The notes under the pieces are model-generated. The model had not been told where the DNA came from. It was given only the letters and a program-made list of their open reading frames with translations, and searched no databases. A stretch of 64,000 nucleotides of DNA from Fodinibacter sp963833495 (lineage in GTDB: Bacteria > Actinomycetota > Actinomycetes > Actinomycetales > Dermatophilaceae): positions 1 to 64,000 of the forward strand of contig CAWHYJ010000019.1 in NCBI GenBank assembly GCA_963833495.1. The letters are read 5' to 3'. Numbering within the stretch: the stretch's first letter is position 1; each line of letters begins with the position of its first letter. Both the position numbers and the translations under genes were made by a program. Positions 17,116 to 25,415 of the stretch are shown one piece after another.

Positions 17116-18019
17116 GCACCCGGCCGACCGGGTTGGTGACGCCGTAGGCCTCGCCGAGCTGCTCCAGCAGCTCGGGGTCGGCCACCTCGCGGGGCAGGGC
17201 CAGGTCGACGTCGGCCACCGGGGCGTCGCGCAGCACCCGCACCACGGTGGGGGCCACGTCGAGGTAGGCGGATGCCGCCTCGAGGTTGGCTCGTCGCGCG
17301 CCCTTGAGCGCCGAGTCGCCTCCGTCGACCGCCGCGCGGAGCCCGGCGAGGGACCCATAGGTGGCGATGAGCTGGGCGGCCGTCTTGTCGCCGATGCCCT
17401 TGACGCCGGGCAGCCCGTCGCTCGTGTCGCCGCGCAGCACCGACATGTCGAGGTAGGCCTCACCGGTGGGCACGGCATACCGCTCGTGGAGGTAGGCCTG
17501 GGTCGCCAGGTCGGGGTCGCGAACCCCGCCCTTGCCCGTGTAGAGCACCCGGATGCCGTGTGCGTCGTCGACCAGCTGGAGCAGGTCGCGGTCGCCGGTG
17601 ACGACGTCGACCGGCATCACGCCGCGGTGCCGCTCGCTGAGCGTGCCGATGACGTCGTCGGCCTCGCAGCCCGGCGCTCCCAGGCGCGCGATGCCGATGG
17701 CGCGCAGCGCGTCGCGGATGAGCGGCACCTGTGGGGTGAGGTCGTCGGGGCTCTCCTCCACGACCGCGGACCCCTCGGTCAGCCGGTGCGTCTTGTACGT
17801 GGGCACCAGGTCGACGCGCCACTGCGGCCGCCAGTCGTCGTCCCAGCAGGCGACGAGGTGCGTCGGCCGGTGCGCGGTGACCAGCGTGGCGATCATGTCG
17901 AGGAAGCCGCGCAGCGCGTTGGTCGGTGTCTCGTCGGGGCTCGTGCGCTGGTCGGGCACGCCGAAGAAGGCGCGGAAGTACAGGGAGGCGGAGTCCAGCA
18001 GCATGAGGCGTTCCGGCAT
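17093..18019 (-). CDS. 5'-3' exonuclease (DNA polymerase I N-terminal-like)
   Basis: This 308-residue standalone flap/5'-3' exonuclease has the PIN-like N-domain (LLDSASLYFRAFFGVPDQR), the acidic metal-binding cluster (GCEADDVIGTL and VTGDRDLLQLVDD) and the helix-hairpin-helix SAM-fold domain (LPGVKGIGDKTAAQLI). It resembles the exonuclease domain of Pol I without the polymerase, as found in many actinobacteria. A likely role is removal of RNA primers or flaps. The ATG at 18019 has TACTGT 7 nt upstream (leaderless). It converges with the AraC gene. Confidence 0.9.
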   Translation of the reverse strand: MPERLMLLDSASLYFRAFFGVPDQRTSPDETPTNALRGFLDMIATLVTAHRPTHLVACWDDDWRPQWRVDLVPTYKTHRLTEGSAVVEESPDDLTPQVPLIRDALRAIGIARLGAPGCEADDVIGTLSERHRGVMPVDVVTGDRDLLQLVDDAHGIRVLYTGKGGVRDPDLATQAYLHERYAVPTGEAYLDMSVLRGDTSDGLPGVKGIGDKTAAQLIATYGSLAGLRAAVDGGDSALKGARRANLEAASAYLDVAPTVVRVLRDAPVADVDLALPREVADPELLEQLGEAYGVTNPVGRVLKALGLV

Positions 18020-18105
18020 GCGCCCGACAGTAGCCGCCGCAGGTGACCACGCCGAGCGGACGAACCCTGCCGCTCGGTGAACTGCCGGCGCACTACCCTG
18101 AGCGG

Positions 18106-18528
18106 GTGGAAGACCTCGACCGTCGCATCGTCGACCTGCTCGCCAAGGACGGCCGGATCAGCTTCACCGACCTCGGCAAGGCCCTGGGCATGTCCACGTC
18201 CGCCGTGCACCAGCGCGTCCGTCGCCTCGAACAGCGCGGCGTCGTCAAGGGCTACACGGCCAAGATCGACCACACGGCACTCGGGCAGCAGCTCACCGCC
18301 TTCATCTCGATCACCCCACTCGACCCGGCCGCTCCCGACGACATCCCCGAGCGGCTGCACGAGGTGCCGCAGATCGAGGAGTGCCACTCGGTCGCCGGCG
18401 ACGAGAACTACATCCTCAAGGTGCGGGTCGCCACCCCGTCCGAGCTCGAGGAGCTGATCGCCGCCATCCGCGGGGTGGCCAACGTCTCGACCCGCACGAC
18501 GGTCGTGCTCTCGACACCGTGGGAGTGA
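18106..18528 (+). CDS. Lrp/AsnC family transcriptional regulator
   Basis: This 140-residue protein has an N-terminal HTH (EDLDRRIVDLLAKDGRISFTD and STSAVHQRVRRLEQRGVV) and a C-terminal RAM/Lrp ligand domain ending STRTTVVLSTPWE. Lrp/AsnC proteins usually sense amino acids and assemble as dimers or octamers. GTG at 18106 is preferred over the upstream start at 18043 because TACCCT lies 6 nt before it and the HTH begins immediately. It lies close to the lysine degradation genes, so control of amino acid catabolism is possible, but this is inference from proximity only. Confidence 0.88.
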   Translation: MEDLDRRIVDLLAKDGRISFTDLGKALGMSTSAVHQRVRRLEQRGVVKGYTAKIDHTALGQQLTAFISITPLDPAAPDDIPERLHEVPQIEECHSVAGDENYILKVRVATPSELEELIAAIRGVANVSTRTTVVLSTPWE

Positions 18529-18540
18529 CGCGGCCCACCG

Positions 18541-18795
18541 GCCCGTCGGCCGACCTACAGCGCGGCCGGGGTCGAGCTGGGCTACCTCGTCGAGTCGGTG
18601 GGTCGCCAGGCGCCGGTGCTGCCGTGGAACGCCGACGGGTCGGTGTGGGAAGGCGCCGACATGTGGCCACTGGCCAGCGAGAGCCGCGAGTACCTCGCCG
18701 GCCTCCACCGGTCGGTGTGGGACCTGTCGGATGCCGCGATCGGTGATCTGCCGCTCGACGCGCCGGCCACGCGGACATCCTGCGCGAGGACTCAG
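18541..18795 (+). pseudogene. DUF664/DinB-like gene remnant
   Basis: Directly after the Lrp stop an unannotated frame reads GVELGYLVESVGRQAPVLPW, then ADMWPLASESREYLAGLH and SDAAIGDLPLDAP, which matches the middle of DUF664/DinB proteins (GVE.GYF, DMWA..DESR and DATI..LPLDAP). The family continues with about 30 residues of hydrophobic helix and then GHADI.RE. Here that GHADILRED segment appears immediately, at about 18765, in another frame. The N-terminus and the helix are missing. This is a deletion-ridden remnant with no plausible start and is not expressed as a functional protein. Confidence 0.6.
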
Positions 18796-19265
18796 CGGCC
18801 GATGTCGGCCACGGTCGCGCCGGTGATCCGCACCAGGTCGGTGGGCGAGAGCCCGAGGTCGAGCCCGCGTCGCCCACCCGACACGTAGACGACGTCGAAC
18901 AGCTCGGCACTCTCGTCGACGACCGTGGGCAGGGCACGCTTCTGGCCGATGGGTGAGATCCCGCCGACCACGAACCCCGAGGACCGCTGTGCCGCAGCCG
19001 GATCTGCCATCGCGACCCGCTTGGCTCCCACTGCCGCAGCCATCGCCTTGAGGTCGAGCTGTCCCGTCACCGGCACCACTGCGACCGCGAGGCCGTCGCC
19101 GGTGTCGACGAGCAGGGTCTTGAACACCTGCTCCGGCGGCAGCCCGAGCACCTCGGCCGCCTCGAGCCCGAACGAGCGCGCCGAGGGGTTGTGCTCGTAG
19201 GTGTGCTGGGTGAACGCGACGCCCGCCGCGGTGAGTGCCACCGTGGCGGGCGTCCCGGAGGGCAT
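18792..19265 (-). CDS. ybaK: YbaK/EbsC family Cys-tRNA(Pro) deacylase-like protein
   Basis: This 157-residue YbaK-fold protein should hydrolyse mischarged aminoacyl-tRNA (Cys-tRNA(Pro) in the best known members). The catalytic-lysine segment LPPEQVFKTLLV, the AVVPVTGQLDLKAMAAAVG core and the GGISPIGQKRALPTVVDES motif are present. The ATG at 19265 gives the usual N-terminus. The frame continues upstream inside kamA. It starts 4 bp after the kamA stop, so the two are probably one transcript, although no functional link between them is known. Confidence 0.9.
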   Translation of the reverse strand: MPSGTPATVALTAAGVAFTQHTYEHNPSARSFGLEAAEVLGLPPEQVFKTLLVDTGDGLAVAVVPVTGQLDLKAMAAAVGAKRVAMADPAAAQRSSGFVVGGISPIGQKRALPTVVDESAELFDVVYVSGGRRGLDLGLSPTDLVRITGATVADIGR

Positions 19266-19269
19266 CGGT

Positions 19270-20715
19270 TCAGGCGAGGTCGGCGACGGAGGCCGCGTGG
19301 CTGGCACCGGCACCGACGAGCGCCGCCTCGTGCACGGCATCCATGTCGTGGTTCTCGCGCCACCAGCGCTGCCCGGCCTCGTCGAGCGTGTAGATCGGGT
19401 CGTAGTAGACGTACTCGCGCGACAGCGCCTGGTCGTCACCGGCCTCGATGGAAGTGCGATAGTGCTTGCGCCAGAACGACATTCCCCGCTCGGTGTCGTA
19501 GGTCTCGACCTGGTGCACCCACCGCTTGCCGACGAACGGCACGTCGCACACGATGCGCGGGGTGGCGAACCCGGGCAGGTAGCCCATGATCGCGTGCTGC
19601 AGCTCCTGGGCCTCCTTGAGGGAGACGCGCCAGTGCTCGGCGAACGGGATCATGTCGCACATGTAGAAGTAGTAGGGCGTGATCAAGGCGTCGTCCTGCA
19701 GGGCGAAGCAGAGGTCGAGCAGCTCCTCGGGGGAGTCGTTGACCCCACGCATCAGCACGCCCTGGTTGCGCACGTTGCGCACCCCGGCGTCGAGCATGGC
19801 CTTGGCCGCGTCGGCGACGAGCGGCGTGACCGACTGGGTGCTGTTGACGTGGGTGTGGATGGCGACCGAGACCCCCCGCGCGCGGGCCTTGGCCGAGATG
19901 CGCGCCACGCCCTCGACGACGTCGGGCTGCAGCCAGTGCTGCGGCAGGCCCATCAGCGCCTTGGTCGCGAGCCGGATGTCGCGGATGGTATCGACCTCGA
20001 GCAGCTTGTCGAGGAACCCCTCGAGGTTCTTCCACGGCATGTTGGCCACGTCGCCGCCGGACACCACGACGTCGCGCACGCCGGGGGTGCGGTGCAGGTA
20101 GTCGAGCATCGCGGCATACCGGTCGACCGGCTTGCCGGCCAGCTTGTGCTTGGCGAACTGCGCGGTGGAGTTGCCGACGAGGTCCATCCGGGTGCAGTGG
20201 CCGCAGTACTGCGGGCACGTCGGCAGCATCTCGGCGAGCACCTTGGTGGGGTAGCGGTGGGTGAGGCCCTCGACCGCCCACATGTCGGCCTCGTGCAGGC
20301 TGTCGCGGGTGGCGAACGGGTGGCTGGGCCAGTCGGTGCGCCGGTCCGAGAACACCGGGAGCATGTAGTTGCGCACCGGGTCGGCGTAGAAGGCGTCGGT
20401 GAAGGCCGCCCCGGCACGGGGCATGGGGTCGCCGGTGGCCGGCACCATCGTGTTCATCATCTGCGGGGGGACGAGCATCGACATGGTGGCCCGCTCGGCC
20501 TGGTCGCGCTCGAGGTCGGCGTAGAAGCGGTCCTCGAGCAGGTCGCCCATGAGGGCGCGCAGCTGCCCGACGTTCTTCACGCAGTGCGCGCGCTGCCACT
20601 GGGCGTCGGCCCACTGCTCCTTGGTGACGTCATGCCACCCCGGGATGCGGGTCCAGTCGGGCTCAATCAGCTCGCGACGCCGGTAGACGTAGGGCTGGTC
20701 GATGTTCGTCGTCAT
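19270..20715 (-). CDS. kamA: Lysine 2,3-aminomutase (KamA family radical SAM enzyme)
   Basis: This 481-residue enzyme is expected to convert L-lysine to beta-lysine, the first step of lysine fermentation, using a [4Fe-4S] cluster, S-adenosylmethionine and PLP. The cluster motif CPQYCGHC supplies Cys167, Cys171 and Cys174. Further motifs are DVVVSGGDVANMPWKNLE, RLATKALMGLP, NQGVLMRGVND and a VPFVGKRW segment where the PLP lysine is expected. It is longer than the clostridial enzyme (about 416 residues) and belongs to an actinobacterial subgroup. The ATG at 20715 has TATCCT 7 nt upstream and TGACGC at -35 with a 17-nt spacer. It is transcribed divergently from kdd, which supports a lysine role over EF-P modification. 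Confidence 0.85.
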   Translation of the reverse strand: MTTNIDQPYVYRRRELIEPDWTRIPGWHDVTKEQWADAQWQRAHCVKNVGQLRALMGDLLEDRFYADLERDQAERATMSMLVPPQMMNTMVPATGDPMPRAGAAFTDAFYADPVRNYMLPVFSDRRTDWPSHPFATRDSLHEADMWAVEGLTHRYPTKVLAEMLPTCPQYCGHCTRMDLVGNSTAQFAKHKLAGKPVDRYAAMLDYLHRTPGVRDVVVSGGDVANMPWKNLEGFLDKLLEVDTIRDIRLATKALMGLPQHWLQPDVVEGVARISAKARARGVSVAIHTHVNSTQSVTPLVADAAKAMLDAGVRNVRNQGVLMRGVNDSPEELLDLCFALQDDALITPYYFYMCDMIPFAEHWRVSLKEAQELQHAIMGYLPGFATPRIVCDVPFVGKRWVHQVETYDTERGMSFWRKHYRTSIEAGDDQALSREYVYYDPIYTLDEAGQRWWRENHDMDAVHEAALVGAGASHAASVADLA

Positions 20716-20802
20716 GCGTGGCAGGATACGCAATGGATGACGCCCGCGTCACGTTCTGACCGCAAATACTGCGGTGTCGTGTCGGATGACGAGGAGATTC
20801 TT
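20716..20802. promoter_or_regulatory. kamA-kdd divergent promoter region
   Basis: This 87-bp gap carries the kamA promoter on the minus strand: TATCCT at 20728-20723 and a -35 TGACGC at 20751-20746, spacer 17. The -35 overlaps a palindrome, TGACGCCCGCGTCA (20738-20751). An element CCGCAAATACT at 20760-20770 nearly matches one upstream of kamD. For kdd, AGGAG at 20792-20796 is the ribosome binding site, so its transcript has a leader. Confidence 0.6.
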
Positions 20803-21855
20803 GTGCGCACCACCCCGTCCTCACCGGTCGGCCTGCACCGGGTGACCGACCCCGCCGGGGCAGCGCTGCCCCAGGCCGCGCGGACGATCGACCCGTCGCC
20901 CGAGCTCTGGCCCGACGAGGTGTTGATCGCCGTCGAGACGCTCAACCTCGACGCGGCGTCGTACCGTCAGCTGTCCGAGAAGCACGGCGGCGACGGGGAT
21001 GCCGTGCGCGCCGAGGTGCTCGACATCGTCGCCACCCGCGGCAAGATGCAGAACCCGGTCACCGGCTCGGGCGGCATGCTCATCGGCACCGTTGCCGAGG
21101 TGGGTCCCGACTCGCCGCTGGGGCTGGAGGTCGGCGACCGGGTGGCCACCCTCGTCTCGCTCTCGCTGACGCCCCTGACGATCACCGACGGGCTGGCCCG
21201 GTGGGACGGTCGCTCCGAGCGGGTCCCCGCGCAGGGCACCGCGGTCCTCTTCGGCCGCTCCATCGCCGCCCGCCTGCCCGAGGACCTCTCGCCCGACCTG
21301 GCCCTGATGGTCATGGACGTCTGTGGTGCTCCCGCCCTGGTCGCGCGGGTGGTGGGGGAGTACGCCTCGCGTGGGGTCGCGCCGACCGTGGCCGTGCTCG
21401 GCGGCGCCGGCAAGTCCGGCTCGCTGTCGCTGGCCGCGGCCCGCGACTCCGGGGCGGCACGCTGCATCGGGGTCGTGCCGGTCGAGCGTGAGGCCGAGCA
21501 ACTGCGCGCGAGCGGCCTGGCCGATGCCGTGGTCGTCGCCGACGCCCGTTCACCGCTCGGCCTGTCCGACGCCGTGGCGGCCGCGGGTGGCCCGGCCGAC
21601 GTCACCGTGGTCTGCGTCGACGTGCCCGGGTGCGAGCAGCCGGCGATCCTTGCCACCGCCCAGGGCGGCACGATCATCTACTTCTCGATGGCCACCAGCT
21701 TCTCGGCCGCGGCGCTCGGTGCCGAAGGCCTGGCCGCCGACGTGCGGATGCTGGTCGGCAACGGCTACGTGCCCGGCCACGCCGACCTCGCGCTCGACCT
21801 GCTGCGCCGCACCCCGACCGTGCGGGCCCTGTTCGAGGCCCGGCTGGCCGACTGA
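20803..21855 (+). CDS. kdd: L-erythro-3,5-diaminohexanoate dehydrogenase
   Basis: This is the third enzyme of lysine fermentation: oxidative deamination of 3,5-diaminohexanoate to 3-keto-5-aminohexanoate with NAD(P)+ (EC 1.4.1.11). The 350-residue length matches the family. Family features are the N-terminus SPVGLHRVTDP...LPQAA, the GSGGMLIGTVAEVGP segment, the dinucleotide-binding VAVLGGAGKSGSLSLAAA and the C-terminal GGTIIYFSMATSFSAAALGAEG. GTG at 20803 was chosen because AGGAG lies 6 nt upstream. An earlier GTG at 20779 is less likely. It is divergent from kamA. Confidence 0.9.
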   Translation: MRTTPSSPVGLHRVTDPAGAALPQAARTIDPSPELWPDEVLIAVETLNLDAASYRQLSEKHGGDGDAVRAEVLDIVATRGKMQNPVTGSGGMLIGTVAEVGPDSPLGLEVGDRVATLVSLSLTPLTITDGLARWDGRSERVPAQGTAVLFGRSIAARLPEDLSPDLALMVMDVCGAPALVARVVGEYASRGVAPTVAVLGGAGKSGSLSLAAARDSGAARCIGVVPVEREAEQLRASGLADAVVVADARSPLGLSDAVAAAGGPADVTVVCVDVPGCEQPAILATAQGGTIIYFSMATSFSAAALGAEGLAADVRMLVGNGYVPGHADLALDLLRRTPTVRALFEARLAD

Positions 21856-21876
21856 CGGCGATACCGGGCGGCTCCT

Positions 21877-21893
21877 TCACCCGCTGCGGGTGA
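21877..21893 (+). terminator. Short hairpin after kdd
   Basis: TCACCCG-CTG-CGGGTGA is a perfect 7-bp stem with a 3-nt loop located 22 bp after the kdd stop. It has no T-run and is weak compared with other hairpins in the window. Confidence 0.4.
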
Positions 21894-21966
21894 CGCAGCC
21901 GGCATCCGCCGGAATTAGCGTCGAGGGGCTCGACACGTCCAGCTTCGCGCCGCTCAGGAAGCCACC

Positions 21967-22467
21967 ATGACCCGCACCTTCACCCGATCGCTCGCCCCGG
22001 CCGCCGCCCTCGCCCTCGCGCTGCTGGCCGGGGGATGTTCCTCCAGCGACTCGACCGACGCGCCCACGGCCGGAGCGGCAGCGTCGAGCGCCGCCGGGGC
22101 AGCCTCGCAGGCCCTGTGCAGCAGCTTCGCCAGCCTGAAGACCAACGCCGCGGACCTGGTGGCGACCAAGGTCGACGCCAGCGGCACCCCGGAGCAGCTG
22201 CAGCAGCAGGCCGACGAGCTGGCGGGCAAGGCGGACAAGGTCCGTGACGACCTCCAGACGCTGATGAGGGAGTCGAACGGCGGCCCGGCGGCTGCCGTGA
22301 TCGGAGCCCTCAACCAGAAGGCCGACGCCCTCAAGGCGAAGCTCACCGAGGACAAGGCCAAGGCACAGGAGGACCTCGGCGCCGACATCACGGCCGCCCA
22401 GCAGGACATCCAGACGGCCATGGAATCCGTGACCGCAGCCGTCGGCAAGCTGTGCCCCAACAACTGA
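21967..22467 (+). CDS. Putative lipoprotein with coiled coil
   Basis: This 166-residue protein has a lipoprotein signal peptide (basic MTRTFTRS, hydrophobic AAALALALLAGGC with Cys at about residue 25 as the acylation site), a Ser/Ala linker, and then an Ala/Lys/Asp/Gln-rich region predicted to be helical or coiled coil. A second cysteine (ALCSSFASL) and a C-terminal KLCPNN could form a disulfide outside the cell. No family is recognised. It is likely anchored to the outer face of the membrane and could be a substrate of the Lnt pathway encoded further downstream. Confidence 0.7.
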   Translation: MTRTFTRSLAPAAALALALLAGGCSSSDSTDAPTAGAAASSAAGAASQALCSSFASLKTNAADLVATKVDASGTPEQLQQQADELAGKADKVRDDLQTLMRESNGGPAAAVIGALNQKADALKAKLTEDKAKAQEDLGADITAAQQDIQTAMESVTAAVGKLCPNN

Positions 22468-22555
22468 CCCACCCGGGCGGCCGCCGGTCGACCGCATCCA
22501 CCTGACACACCCACCGCGGCACCAGGCCGTGCGACCACCACCGAAGGGAACACCC

Positions 22556-23152
22556 ATGTCCGAAGACACCACCAAGCCGACCGCCGAGGTCACCGACGTC
22601 ACCACCGACGAGGCACCGGAGCTCACCGCAGAGGTCGCCGCCGTCAGCGACGGCGCGCACACCCTGTTCATCGCGGACTTCAACGACACCGCCGCGGCCC
22701 ATGAGGCCTACCAGGCGCTGAAGTCGATCGAGGACGGCCGTCACTTCGCCATCGACGGCGTCATCGTCGTCCACCGCGACGCCGACGGGAAGCTGGAGGT
22801 CGAGAAGGCCACTGACCACTCCACCAAGAAGGGCCTGAAGTGGGGCGTGGTCGGCGGTGCGGTCCTCGGCTTGGTCTTCCCGCCGTCGATCATCGGCAGT
22901 GCCGCCGCCCTGGGTGCGGGCGGAGCCGCGCTCGGCAAGGTGCACCAGCTGCACGACAAGCACGGGCTCGAGAAGGACCTCTCCGATGCGGTGGCCCCCG
23001 GCCACTCCGGCATCGTGGCCCTGGTGTCGGACCCCGGTGCGGTCGAGATCCGTGAAGCCCTCGCGAAGGCCAACGGCATCGTCGAGCACGCGGTCAACGA
23101 CGTCGTGGCGAAGGACATCCACGCGATCGCCGACGAGGTCGAGCAGAGCTGA
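22556..23152 (+). CDS. DUF1269-type membrane-associated protein
   Basis: This 198-residue protein has an acidic N-terminal 40 residues, then a DUF1269-like domain (HTLFIADFNDTAAAHEAYQAL, IDGVIVVHRDADGKLEVE) and a Gly/Ala-rich hydrophobic hairpin (WGVVGGAVLGLVFPPSIIGS and AAALGAGGAALG), followed by a soluble end containing the GHSGIVALVSDP strand. The ATG at 22556 has AAGGGAA 6 nt upstream. An in-frame ATG at 22529 lacks a ribosome binding site. Members are often annotated as stress-related, but their function is not established. A very strong palindrome follows the stop. Confidence 0.78.
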   Translation: MSEDTTKPTAEVTDVTTDEAPELTAEVAAVSDGAHTLFIADFNDTAAAHEAYQALKSIEDGRHFAIDGVIVVHRDADGKLEVEKATDHSTKKGLKWGVVGGAVLGLVFPPSIIGSAAALGAGGAALGKVHQLHDKHGLEKDLSDAVAPGHSGIVALVSDPGAVEIREALAKANGIVEHAVNDVVAKDIHAIADEVEQS

Positions 23153-23160
23153 CCCACCGC

Positions 23161-23202
23161 CGGCGACGGCCCGGTCCCCTCGAGGGGACCGGGCCGTCGC
23201 CG
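23161..23202. terminator. 42-bp perfect palindrome, probable terminator
   Basis: A perfect 42-bp palindrome (21-bp arms, centred on a CCCTCGAGGG core) lies 8 bp after the DUF1269 stop. As RNA it would form a very stable GC hairpin with a minimal loop. There is no T-run. It should isolate the pta-ackA unit from upstream transcription. Confidence 0.7.
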
Positions 23203-23348
23203 TGTCACCCCGCGGTTCTGACGTGGGGCCCACGCGGCCGGACAGTCTGCTCAGGTGGACCGGAGTTGCCTCCTCCAGCGTGGCGGAGTTGGGTTGGGGC
23301 CATGAGCTCGCCCAGCGTCACGGCATCCCACTGCACGAAGCCACGCCG

Positions 23349-25415
23349 GTGAGGGGCATCTACCTCGCCGGCACCGAGGCACGGTCGGGCAAGTCGGCCG
23401 TCGCCGTGGGGCTGGTCGCGAGGCTGGCCCGGCGGCACGCCAAGGTCGGCGTGTTCCGGCCGATCGTGCGTGGCGGCGGCCCCGACGAGCTGCTGCGCGT
23501 GCTCCTGCAGGAGGCGCCGACCGACCTGACCGTCGACGAGGCGTGGGGTGTCACCCACCACGCGCTGCACGCCGACCCCGCCGCGGCCTTCGGCACCGTC
23601 GTCGACAGGTACCACGAGATCGCCCAGCGACATGACGTCGTCCTGGTCGTGGGGTCCGACTACACCGACGTCGTCGCGCCGACCGAGTTCGCGACGAATG
23701 CCAGGATCGCCGCCGACCTCGGCACGCCCCTCGTGCTGGTCGAGCCGGCCCGTGATCGGGACCTGCGGGAGCTGGCGGCGAGCGCGTCGGCCACGGTGGC
23801 CGCGGCCCGGGCCAACCACGCACACGTCGCCGGCCTGGTGCTCAACCAGGTGGCCGACGACCAGCGGGAGGACCTGGTCGCCGCCGTGCGCGGCCGGCTC
23901 GGCGCCGTGCCGGTCTGGTCGCTGCCCGAGGCCCCGCTGCTGCGTGCCCCGACCGTGGCCGACCTCGTGTCGGCGTGCGACGGCACCCTCGTTCACGGGG
24001 ATGCCGAGCTGCTCGACCGCGAGAGCCTGGGCCTGGTCGTGGCGGCGATGTCGATGCCGCACGTCATCGACCGGCTCTTCGAGGGCGCCACGGTGATCGT
24101 CCCCGGCGACCGCGACGACGTCGTGCTCGGCGTGCTGCTCGCCCACAACGCGCGAACCCTGCCCACGTTGTCGGGGGTGGTGCTCAACGGCGGGTTCCAG
24201 CTCTCGCCGCAGGTCGATCGGCTGATCGCCGGCCTGGAGGTGCGGCTCCCGATCGTGTCGGCCCAGCAGGGCACCATGGCCGTCGCGTCCGCGCTCTACC
24301 GGATCGAGGGGCGGATCACGGCTGAGTCGGCCCGCAAGATCCGGGCGGCGGTCGCGCTGCTCGACCAGGCCGACGACGCAGACCTCGACGCCCTGCTGGG
24401 CGAAGGGGTCGGTGCGGCCGAGGGAGCCGTCACGCCACTGATGTTCGAGCACGACCTCGTCGAGCGGGCCCGGGCCTCGGGTGCCCACATCGTGTTGCCC
24501 GAGGGTGCCGAGGAGCGGATCCTGCGGGCGGCCGACCAGGTGCTCTCGCGCGGCATCGCCCGCCTCACGCTCCTCGGCGACGAGGGCGAGATCCGGGCCA
24601 GCGCGCGCCAGCTCGGCGTCGACATCGAGCAGGCGGCCGTGGTCGACCCGGCGACCAGCTCCTGGCGCGAGCAGTTCTCGGTCGAGTACGCAGCGATGCG
24701 GGCGCACAAGGGTGTCACCCCGGAGCTCGCCTACGACCGGGTCGTCGACCCGTCCTACTTCGGCACGATGATGGTGCACGCGGGCCTGGCCGACGGCATG
24801 GTCTCCGGCTGCATCACGACCACCGCGCACACGATCCGGCCGGCGCTCGAGGTGGTGCGCACGGCTCCGGGTGTCTCGGTCGTCTCCAGCGTGTTCATCA
24901 TGTGCCTGGCCGACCGGGTGCTGGTCTACGGCGACTGTGCCGTGAACCCGGATCCCACCGCCGAGCAGCTCGCCGACATCGCGATCTCATCGGCCGCCAC
25001 GGCCGCCCGGTTCGGCATCGAGCCGCGGGTCGCGATGTTGTCGTACTCCACGGGCTCGTCCGGCTCGGGCGCCGACGTCGAGAAGGTGCGCGAGGCAACG
25101 GCGCTGGTCCGCGAGCGTGCGCCCGAGCTGCTCGTCGAGGGTCCGATCCAGTACGACGCCGCCGTCGACCCGCGGGTCGCCCGGGCCAAGCTGGATCACA
25201 GTGCCGTGGCAGGGCGGGCGACGGTGCTCGTCTTCCCGGACCTGAACACCGGCAACAACACCTACAAGGCGGTGCAGCGCAGTGCCGACGCGGTGGCGAT
25301 CGGCCCGGTGCTGCAGGGCCTGAACAAGCCGGTCAACGACCTCTCGCGAGGTGCCCTGGTGCGTGACATCGTCAACACGGTGGCCATCACGGCGGTTCAG
25401 GGCGGCCCGGCATGA
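23349..25415 (+). CDS. pta: Phosphate acetyltransferase (long form)
   Basis: This enzyme interconverts acetyl-CoA and acetyl phosphate. The 688-residue protein is the long type: an N-terminal BioD-like P-loop region (GIYLAGTEARSGKSAVAVGL), a DRTGG domain in the middle, and the catalytic PTA_PTB domain from about residue 365 (LPEGAEERILRAADQVLSRG, GMVSGCITTTAHTIRP, FPDLNTGNNTYKAVQRS, GPVLQGLNKPVNDLSRG). GTG at 23349 begins directly at the conserved N-terminus. The frame is open upstream, so the start is uncertain and no good ribosome binding site is visible. The stop overlaps ackA. Confidence 0.92.
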   Translation: MRGIYLAGTEARSGKSAVAVGLVARLARRHAKVGVFRPIVRGGGPDELLRVLLQEAPTDLTVDEAWGVTHHALHADPAAAFGTVVDRYHEIAQRHDVVLVVGSDYTDVVAPTEFATNARIAADLGTPLVLVEPARDRDLRELAASASATVAAARANHAHVAGLVLNQVADDQREDLVAAVRGRLGAVPVWSLPEAPLLRAPTVADLVSACDGTLVHGDAELLDRESLGLVVAAMSMPHVIDRLFEGATVIVPGDRDDVVLGVLLAHNARTLPTLSGVVLNGGFQLSPQVDRLIAGLEVRLPIVSAQQGTMAVASALYRIEGRITAESARKIRAAVALLDQADDADLDALLGEGVGAAEGAVTPLMFEHDLVERARASGAHIVLPEGAEERILRAADQVLSRGIARLTLLGDEGEIRASARQLGVDIEQAAVVDPATSSWREQFSVEYAAMRAHKGVTPELAYDRVVDPSYFGTMMVHAGLADGMVSGCITTTAHTIRPALEVVRTAPGVSVVSSVFIMCLADRVLVYGDCAVNPDPTAEQLADIAISSAATAARFGIEPRVAMLSYSTGSSGSGADVEKVREATALVRERAPELLVEGPIQYDAAVDPRVARAKLDHSAVAGRATVLVFPDLNTGNNTYKAVQRSADAVAIGPVLQGLNKPVNDLSRGALVRDIVNTVAITAVQGGPA

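Noticed and set aside
22857..23348. Upstream extension of pta into the DUF1269 gene
   Set aside because: The extension crosses a terminator palindrome and lacks Pta similarity. The family N-terminus begins at 23349.
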